A DNA stretch of 53,217 nt, from NCBI GenBank assembly GCA_017555805.1, contig JAFZFR010000032.1, forward strand, positions 1-53,217, in the 5' to 3' direction. Each line of letters starts with the position of its first letter. Position 1 is the first letter of the stretch. The notes below the pieces were generated by a model. It was not told the origin of the DNA and did no database searches. It saw only the letters and a program-made list of their open reading frames with translations. Below are positions 48,267 through 53,217 of the stretch, in pieces. Source of the stretch: Alistipes sp. Its GTDB lineage: Bacteria > Bacteroidota > Bacteroidia > Bacteroidales > Rikenellaceae. A program made the translations under genes and the position numbers.

Positions 48267-49538
48267 ATGCCATCATCAGAATTGATTAACTCCCTGATAC
48301 TGATTTGTGTAATGCTGCTTCTGTCGGCATTCTTTTCGGGTATGGAGATTGCATTTTTGAGCCGAAACCGTCTGCGTGAGGAGATTGACCGTAAGCAAAA
48401 CGGTCTTTTTGACTTTATTGCACACATCTTCGAGAAGCACCCTGGGCAATATATCACAACCATCCTGGTGGGTAACAACATCTGTCTTGTTATCTACTCG
48501 CTCTATATGTCATTGATGCTACATCTTGTCTTTAAGATGATTGGCTGGGAGAGCCTTGCTACATCGGGCTCGGTGCTGCTTGAGACCGTCATCTCGACCA
48601 TCGTGATTCTCTTCACGGGCGAGTTCCTCCCAAAGTCGATAGTGAAGAACAACCCTAATTTTTACTACCGCTTCTTCTCTCCTGTCCTGTATGTTTTCTA
48701 TCTGCTGTTGTACCCAATAGCGCTGCTGACGACCTTCATCTCGTACGCTATTCTGCGTCTGTTCGGTCGCAAGCCCGAGAAGGCTGAGCTGGACTACACC
48801 TTCAACCGCGAGGATTTGATAGATCTGGTGGATAGTGACTCTGCACCACAACAGGATGAGGATGAGGAGATTAAGCTCTTCCAGAACGCTTTGGACTTTG
48901 CCGACCTGAGAGTGAGAGACTGTATGGTCTCAAGAGTGGATGTCGAGGCGGTGGATATCAACACCTCAATCGAGGAGCTGACGAAGCGTTTTGTCGATAG
49001 CAAGTTTTCGCGCATCTTCGTGTGGCGTGACAGCATTGACTCCATACTGGGTTATGTCAATTCAAAGAGCCTCTTTACAAACCCTACATCCATCGAGCAG
49101 GTGATGATGAAGGTTGAGTATGTCGCTGAGACACAGCCCCTTCAGACTCTGTTGCAGAACTTCATCAAGCAGAAGTCGAGCGTCGCGGTGGTCATCGACG
49201 AGTTCGGTGGTACGGCGGGCATCATCTCAATTGAGGATGTGCTGGAGCAGATTTTCGGCGAGATTGAGGATGAGCACGATGTGCAGGAGCAGGTCGAAAA
49301 GCAGGTGGGCGAGGGCGAGTATGTCCTCTCGTGCCGACTGGAGGTTGACTATCTGAACGAGCGCTATGGCTTTGGTATCGAGGAGAGCGATGAGTATGAC
49401 ACGCTGGCGGGTTACATTATATATAATTATGAGGGAATCCCTGCCGCGGGTACTGCTTTTTCCACCGACAAGCTCGATATTAAGGTGCTCCGCACAACCC
49501 GCACACGCGTAGATTTGGCGCGAGTGAAACTAAGATAA
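48267..49538 (+). CDS. GldE-like CNNM/CBS-domain membrane protein
   Basis: The 423-residue protein starts with a DUF21/CNNM membrane domain (segments about 9-29, 65-85, 90-112, 130-155; LLSAFFSGMEIAFLSRNRL near 15-35). A CBS pair (about 205-330; MVSRVDVEAVDINTSIEEL, VVIDEFGGTAGIISIEDVLE) and a C-terminal CorC_HlyC domain (about 345-423) follow. Proteins of this build include Mg2+/Co2+ exporters and the gliding-motility protein GldE, placed near lptC in many Bacteroidota. The role may be ion homeostasis or T9SS-linked envelope function. It is separated from lptC by the palindromic element. Confidence 0.88.
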   Translation: MPSSELINSLILICVMLLLSAFFSGMEIAFLSRNRLREEIDRKQNGLFDFIAHIFEKHPGQYITTILVGNNICLVIYSLYMSLMLHLVFKMIGWESLATSGSVLLETVISTIVILFTGEFLPKSIVKNNPNFYYRFFSPVLYVFYLLLYPIALLTTFISYAILRLFGRKPEKAELDYTFNREDLIDLVDSDSAPQQDEDEEIKLFQNALDFADLRVRDCMVSRVDVEAVDINTSIEELTKRFVDSKFSRIFVWRDSIDSILGYVNSKSLFTNPTSIEQVMMKVEYVAETQPLQTLLQNFIKQKSSVAVVIDEFGGTAGIISIEDVLEQIFGEIEDEHDVQEQVEKQVGEGEYVLSCRLEVDYLNERYGFGIEESDEYDTLAGYIIYNYEGIPAAGTAFSTDKLDIKVLRTTRTRVDLARVKLR

Positions 49539-49580
49539 CAAAATTATAGTCAATAATATGGCAATTTGGAATTATTTTAT

Positions 49581-49588
49581 TATCTTTG
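49581..49588 (+). promoter_or_regulatory. -7 element of the PpiD-like gene
   Basis: TATCTTTG matches TAnnTTTG, 62 bases before the start codon. A TTTG is present but only 12 bases upstream, so the -33 box is unclear. Confidence 0.5.
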
Positions 49589-49650
49589 GTGGCTCAAAAC
49601 AGAACTAATTTAGATTTTATTATAGATTTGATAAGTAAAACAAATAAGTT

Positions 49651-51687
49651 ATGGTAAGTTTACAAACATTAAGAACCAAGTACGGCGTCGTATTGTCGGT
49701 AATTATCGTATTGGCGCTTTTGGCATTTATTATCTCTTTGGGTCCAGAGATGGGTTTCCTCGGTAGCAAGGATCCAAAGGTAGGTGAAATCAATGGTGAG
49801 AAAGTAACCTATATGGAGTATTTGAACGAGTATGAGTCTGCAAAGGCTAATATGGCTGGCGACGAGTCTTCTGAGGAGGGCGTTGCAGCTATCTCATCAG
49901 CAGCTTGGCAGTCACTCGTTGCAAAGCACTTCTTGACACCTGGCTTCGAGAAGGTAGGTTTGGAGGTGAGCGAGGCAGAGCGTATGGCTATTCTCGCTGG
50001 CGAGATTCCTTCACAGACTATCTACCAGGCGTTCGCTAACCCACAGACTGGCGAGTATGATGTTGCTGCTGTTACATCATTCCTGGCTCAGATGAGCGCT
50101 AACCCACAGTACCAGTCAATGTGGTCATACCTTAACAACGCTGCTACACTCGAGCGCTTGAACACCAAGTACCTCGACTTGCTCAAGGCTGGTGTTTATG
50201 TGAACAAGTTGGAGGTTGCTCAGGGCGTGACTGCAGCTAACGAGGCTCGCAATGGTCGCTATGTTGCCGTTAACTACAACACAGTAGCTGACTCTTTGGC
50301 AACAGTGTCTGACGCTGAGATCGTAGCATACTACAACGCTAACAAGCACAAGGCAGAGTACAAGAAGCTCCCACACCGCGTTATCTCTTATGTAGTGTTC
50401 GATGTTGAGCCAACTGACGCTGATATGGCAGAGGTGGAGGCTAAGGCACTCAAGATGGGCGAGGAGTTCGCTGCTGCAGAGGATATCCGCGCATTTGTTC
50501 GCAAGAATATGGGTACAATCGGTCAGAGCTATGTATCGGCTGCAGACCTTTCGTCTGACGAGGCTGTTGTTTTGGATGGCGCACAGTATGGTCCAGTGTT
50601 GAAGGCTAACCAGTGGGTTATGTCTCGCGCTATCTCTACTGTTATGGGTCCAGATTCAATCGGCTTGAGCCACATCGTATTGGCTCCTACTGCAAAGGCA
50701 GAGGCTGATAGCCTTTACAACGCACTCGTTGCAGGTGCTGATTTCGCTGCCGCTGCTGCAAAGCACTCACAGTATGCACAGACTGCTGAGGTAGGTGGTG
50801 ACTTGGGCGTTATCCCATTCAACGCATTCGCAGCAGAGTTGGCTGATGAGTTCGTAGGCAAGAAGAAGGGTGACATCATCAAGGTTGAGAACGCTGGCGG
50901 TATCCAGATTTTCAAGGTTACTCGTATGGACAAGGCTCAGAAGTACGCTTTGGTTGCATCGGTAAATGTTGATGTAGAGGCATCTTCTGCAACTCGTCGC
51001 GATGTACACAATGTAGCAAGCGTATTCTCAGTAGACGGCAAGGGTTCAATCGACAACTTCAACACAGCTGCTACAGCTGCTGCTGTTACTCCACGCGTAG
51101 CTCGCGTTAAGCAGGGCGACCGCACAGTATCAGGCTTGCTCGACTCTCGCGAGATTGCTCGCTGGGCACACGGCGCTGAGGTAGGTGAGATTTCTGATAT
51201 CTTCACAGTAGGTAACTCTTATGTTATCGCTATGCTCACTGAGGAGGACAACACAACAGTTATCCCAGTTGCTGAGAAGCAGTATGAGATTTCACGCGTG
51301 TTGGCTCGTGACAAGAAGTTCGCTATCTTGAAGGAGCAGCTCGCAGGCGCATCTATCGAGGCTATCGCAGAGGCTTGCGGTGCAGAGGTTGTTGCTTTCG
51401 ACAATGTTAAGTACACTGACTACGGCGTAGGTACAAACGCTTACGAGCCAGCATTGGTTGGTGCTATCGCAAACACAAAGTCTACTGGCGAGTTGTCAGC
51501 TCCAGTTAAGGGTTCATCAGTTGCTGCGGTATTCGTAGTTGATGGCATCTCTACAAGCGAGGAGCAGACAGCCGATGCGGAGAAGGTTCGCAAGCAGGCT
51601 TACCTTGAGGGTATGTTCCCACAGTTGTCGATGATGGCATTGCAGAATATGGTTGAGATTGAGGACTTGCGCGGCAAGTACTTCTAA
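49651..51687 (+). CDS. PpiD-like membrane-anchored parvulin foldase
   Basis: The 678-residue protein has an N-terminal membrane anchor (about 12-31), a SurA/PpiD N-like helical domain (about 45-250; NGEKVTYMEYLNEYESAKAN), and a parvulin PPIase domain (about 340-430) with LSHIVLAP, ADFAAAAAKHSQ and GGDLGVIPFNAFAAELAD. It helps fold secreted and outer-membrane proteins as they leave the Sec translocon. Codon use is that of a highly expressed gene. It ends the envelope-biogenesis run and is followed by a strong terminator. Confidence 0.92.
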   Translation: MVSLQTLRTKYGVVLSVIIVLALLAFIISLGPEMGFLGSKDPKVGEINGEKVTYMEYLNEYESAKANMAGDESSEEGVAAISSAAWQSLVAKHFLTPGFEKVGLEVSEAERMAILAGEIPSQTIYQAFANPQTGEYDVAAVTSFLAQMSANPQYQSMWSYLNNAATLERLNTKYLDLLKAGVYVNKLEVAQGVTAANEARNGRYVAVNYNTVADSLATVSDAEIVAYYNANKHKAEYKKLPHRVISYVVFDVEPTDADMAEVEAKALKMGEEFAAAEDIRAFVRKNMGTIGQSYVSAADLSSDEAVVLDGAQYGPVLKANQWVMSRAISTVMGPDSIGLSHIVLAPTAKAEADSLYNALVAGADFAAAAAKHSQYAQTAEVGGDLGVIPFNAFAAELADEFVGKKKGDIIKVENAGGIQIFKVTRMDKAQKYALVASVNVDVEASSATRRDVHNVASVFSVDGKGSIDNFNTAATAAAVTPRVARVKQGDRTVSGLLDSREIARWAHGAEVGEISDIFTVGNSYVIAMLTEEDNTTVIPVAEKQYEISRVLARDKKFAILKEQLAGASIEAIAEACGAEVVAFDNVKYTDYGVGTNAYEPALVGAIANTKSTGELSAPVKGSSVAAVFVVDGISTSEEQTADAEKVRKQAYLEGMFPQLSMMALQNMVEIEDLRGKYF

Positions 51688-51707
51688 TCGACCCCGACGA
51701 TAAAGAG

Positions 51708-51741
51708 AATATCCGAGCCCAAAAGGCTCGGATATTTTTTT
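51708..51741 (+). terminator. Terminator of the PpiD-like gene
   Basis: aatatccgagcc (51708-51719) pairs perfectly with ggctcggatatt (51725-51736) and a T-run follows. Confidence 0.92.
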
Positions 51742-51751
51742 GTGGGAATGA

Positions 51752-51796
51752 GTTTAATGTGTTTAGGGAGTTTAGGGAGTTTAGGGGGTTTAGTGA
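51752..51796. repeat. Tandem array of five 9-bp units (gtttaggga type)
   Basis: Five consecutive 9-bp units occur in exact register: gtttaatgt, gtttaggga, gtttaggga, gtttagggg, gtttagtga. The array lies directly after the PpiD terminator and is outside any gene. It looks like a minisatellite. Confidence 0.85.
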
Positions 51797-51803
51797 GAGT
51801 AGT

Positions 51804-51864
51804 AATTACAAATTACAAGAATTACAGCAATTACACCAATTACAGAAATTACAAGAATTACACC
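51804..51864. repeat. Tandem array of seven aattaca units, mostly 9 bp
   Basis: aattaca is repeated seven times with a 9-bp period from 51811 (aattacaag, aattacagc, aattacacc, aattacaga, aattacaag, aattacacc; the first unit is 7 bp). The two variable bases change from unit to unit. The array is complementary to the one that follows. Confidence 0.85.
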
Positions 51865-51866
51865 CC

Positions 51867-51906
51867 TGTAATCGTGTAATTATGTAATTGTGTAATCGTG
51901 TAATCC
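51867..51906. repeat. Tandem array of five 8-bp units (tgtaat type)
   Basis: tgtaatcg, tgtaatta, tgtaattg, tgtaatcg and tgtaatcc follow one another with an 8-bp period. TGTAAT is the reverse complement of ATTACA in the array before it, so the two arrays together can form a hairpin of about 100 bases, ending 9 bases before the stop of the convergent ATPase gene. Confidence 0.85.
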
Positions 51907-51915
51907 CGTGCGCGA

Positions 51916-53097
51916 TTAGGGTTGTGGCGGCAGGGTGATTATATGGTCGCGGTCACGCAGCAGACCACTCGCTACAGCGCGGTGTATCTTCACTCGGGCA
52001 TTGTTTAGCGTGATGCCCAGTGAGTCCACCATCCTGTTTGCCAGCAACTGCTTCTCTGCCACTCCACCAAAGTGTTCGCGTAGCACACGCACGCAGTCAT
52101 CCTCCCTCTTCGTCTCCTCAATCTCCGAGGGGTCGCACTCTACGGGTACGCCCAGACCCACCACCGCTGGGTCAAGAAACTCGGCGTCCTCCGCCTCCTC
52201 GACCCTGAAGGCGAAACGCTCGAAGGGCATATTACGACAAAACTGCGGCTCTACGAACGACACCTCGCCCGCCTTATGCACATAAATGACGGTTTCAGCC
52301 TTACGCATAAGCGTCGAGCCGAGGTGACCACGCGCCTTGTCGGAGTTGGGGTTGGTGTGTAGTACGCTCATAATGTGACACTTATAGTCAGACGATAGTG
52401 TCAGTAGCGTAGATACCAACGCCTCACTCTCTTCGAGGTTGTTAGGGTTGTTCAGCAGGTCGCTAATGCCGTCTATCACTACGAGTTTAGGTTTGTAATA
52501 CTCAAGTGCATAGCGCATTATCGTCAGTCGCATCTGTGGGGTCTCCTCCCTCACAGCCAACAGCCTTACAAACGGATGGGGTGCGGTGTGGGGGATGTTA
52601 CCCATCACATTTATGCGGAACAACAGACGCTGAATGTGCTCACGCGACTGCTCGGTATCAACCCACAACACGCAATGTCTATTTGGCTCAATACCAAATT
52701 GTTTGCGTTCGTTGATGTCGAGCATCGAACCCACGATGGCGGTACAGAGAAAGGTTTTCTTGCTCTTCGCCTCGCCAACCACCGCCGAGATGTTACCCTC
52801 CGAGCAGATAAGCGAATCGTAACGCTTCACTACGGGTATCATAGGCGGTATCTTATCGTAGGCAGAGAGGAGGTATTGTTCAAATTTTTGACGCAACTCC
52901 TCGCGCTGCTGTTTGAAGTAGGCGTCCCATACGGCCTTCTGCTCCGCCTCATAGTCGGGACGGCATTCAGCCTCAAGGTCATCCAATGCCGCTAACTCTT
53001 CGGGCGAGAGATAGTCGGCGTAATTCTCTTGTGTGCAGTCATTTACTGCGTCAGCCTTGTCGCTTGGGCAGGGCTGGTAACGGTTGTCTTCTGTCAT
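51916..53097 (-). CDS. RepA/AAA_25-type ATPase of a mobile element
   Basis: The 393-residue cytoplasmic protein has a charged N-terminal region (about 1-90), then a RecA-like ATPase domain: VVGEAKSKKTFLC at the Walker A place (the Gly before Lys is replaced), WVDTEQS, a Walker B-type LVVIDGISDLL and an HTNPNSDKARG sensor region. A C-terminal winged-helix-like part follows (about 335-390, LREHFGG to HRAVASGLL). Such proteins are widespread on conjugative or mobilizable elements of Bacteroidota, next to primase and mobilization genes, and are related to the RepA helicase of RSF1010. No partner genes are in the window; they would lie past its right edge or be absent. Confidence 0.8.
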   Translation of the reverse strand: MTEDNRYQPCPSDKADAVNDCTQENYADYLSPEELAALDDLEAECRPDYEAEQKAVWDAYFKQQREELRQKFEQYLLSAYDKIPPMIPVVKRYDSLICSEGNISAVVGEAKSKKTFLCTAIVGSMLDINERKQFGIEPNRHCVLWVDTEQSREHIQRLLFRINVMGNIPHTAPHPFVRLLAVREETPQMRLTIMRYALEYYKPKLVVIDGISDLLNNPNNLEESEALVSTLLTLSSDYKCHIMSVLHTNPNSDKARGHLGSTLMRKAETVIYVHKAGEVSFVEPQFCRNMPFERFAFRVEEAEDAEFLDPAVVGLGVPVECDPSEIEETKREDDCVRVLREHFGGVAEKQLLANRMVDSLGITLNNARVKIHRAVASGLLRDRDHIITLPPQP

Positions 53098-53162
53098 GGA
53101 AATTATATTCTAGAGTAAATAAAAAGTCTTACCCCGTGGGGTTAGTCATCAGTTTTACGCTA

Positions 53163-53170
53163 CAAATATA
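53163..53170 (-). promoter_or_regulatory. -7 element of the ATPase gene
   Basis: TATATTTG on the minus strand matches TAnnTTTG and lies about 66 bases before the start codon. Between them ccccgtgggg (near 53133) is a short palindrome that could be an operator. Confidence 0.5.
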
Positions 53171-53217
53171 ATACAGAAATTGAACTTTGGTACTCGTTTA
53201 GGTGAATTTTTGTTAAA

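Noticed and set aside
51752-51906. CRISPR array
   Set aside because: Units are 8-9 bp without spacers of constant length, and no cas gene is nearby; this is a tandem repeat.

Overview
The window looks like chromosomal DNA of a Bacteroidota bacterium, most likely an anaerobic gut member of the Bacteroidales close to Alistipes/Rikenellaceae (inference). The reasons are the TAnnTTTG promoter elements with an upstream TTTG or TTG, the many lipoproteins with the lipobox cysteine near residue 16-26, PorX, Omp28, DUF6029, BACON and BspA-type LRR domains, a GldE-like CNNM protein, and an A/V-type rotary ATPase.

Layout. 1-3576 is the 3' part of a V-type ATPase operon (B, D, I, K); subunit K keeps the full Na+ ligand set. 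3722-5044 holds an iron alcohol dehydrogenase and a tRNA-Gln(CUG) with a textbook promoter. 5151-14949 is a minus-strand stretch: a GH78 rhamnosidase, a large outer-membrane barrel, a Spy-like periplasmic protein, a LytTR response regulator, its histidine kinase, a gamma-carbonic anhydrase and MazG. The kinase carries, between its first two membrane segments, a domain that reads like the RNA-binding OB fold of termination factor Rho; I consider this the most unexpected thing here. 15036-20397 is a plus-strand run: GH20 hexosaminidase, LOG-family protein and a five-bladed-propeller lipoprotein. 20754-26869 is an envelope cluster: an abundant surface lipoprotein, a TlpA thioredoxin, DUF6029 and Omp28.

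26930-33058 is rearranged. A GH43-like enzyme and an S9 peptidase once lay side by side. An AT-rich block has entered between them, carrying an LRR/coiled-coil lipoprotein, a long structured leader RNA, a diverged copy of the Omp28 3' end and a second copy of the S9 3' end. The scars at 28044-28309 show this directly.

33116-51687 is mostly conserved core: Nudix, PorX (type IX secretion regulator), TsaE, DsbD, an SRPBCC protein, HU, a 29-residue ribosomal-type peptide, RNase G, Mfd, pantothenate kinase, then an envelope-biogenesis set (outer-membrane protein, TPR protein, LptC, GldE-like CNNM/CBS protein, PpiD-like foldase). A palindromic intergenic element lies upstream of the GldE-like gene. 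51752-51906 contains three short tandem arrays, followed by a minus-strand RepA/AAA_25-type ATPase that is typical of mobile elements, so the right edge may be the start of one.

All calls come from reading the sequence; no database search or folding program was run.
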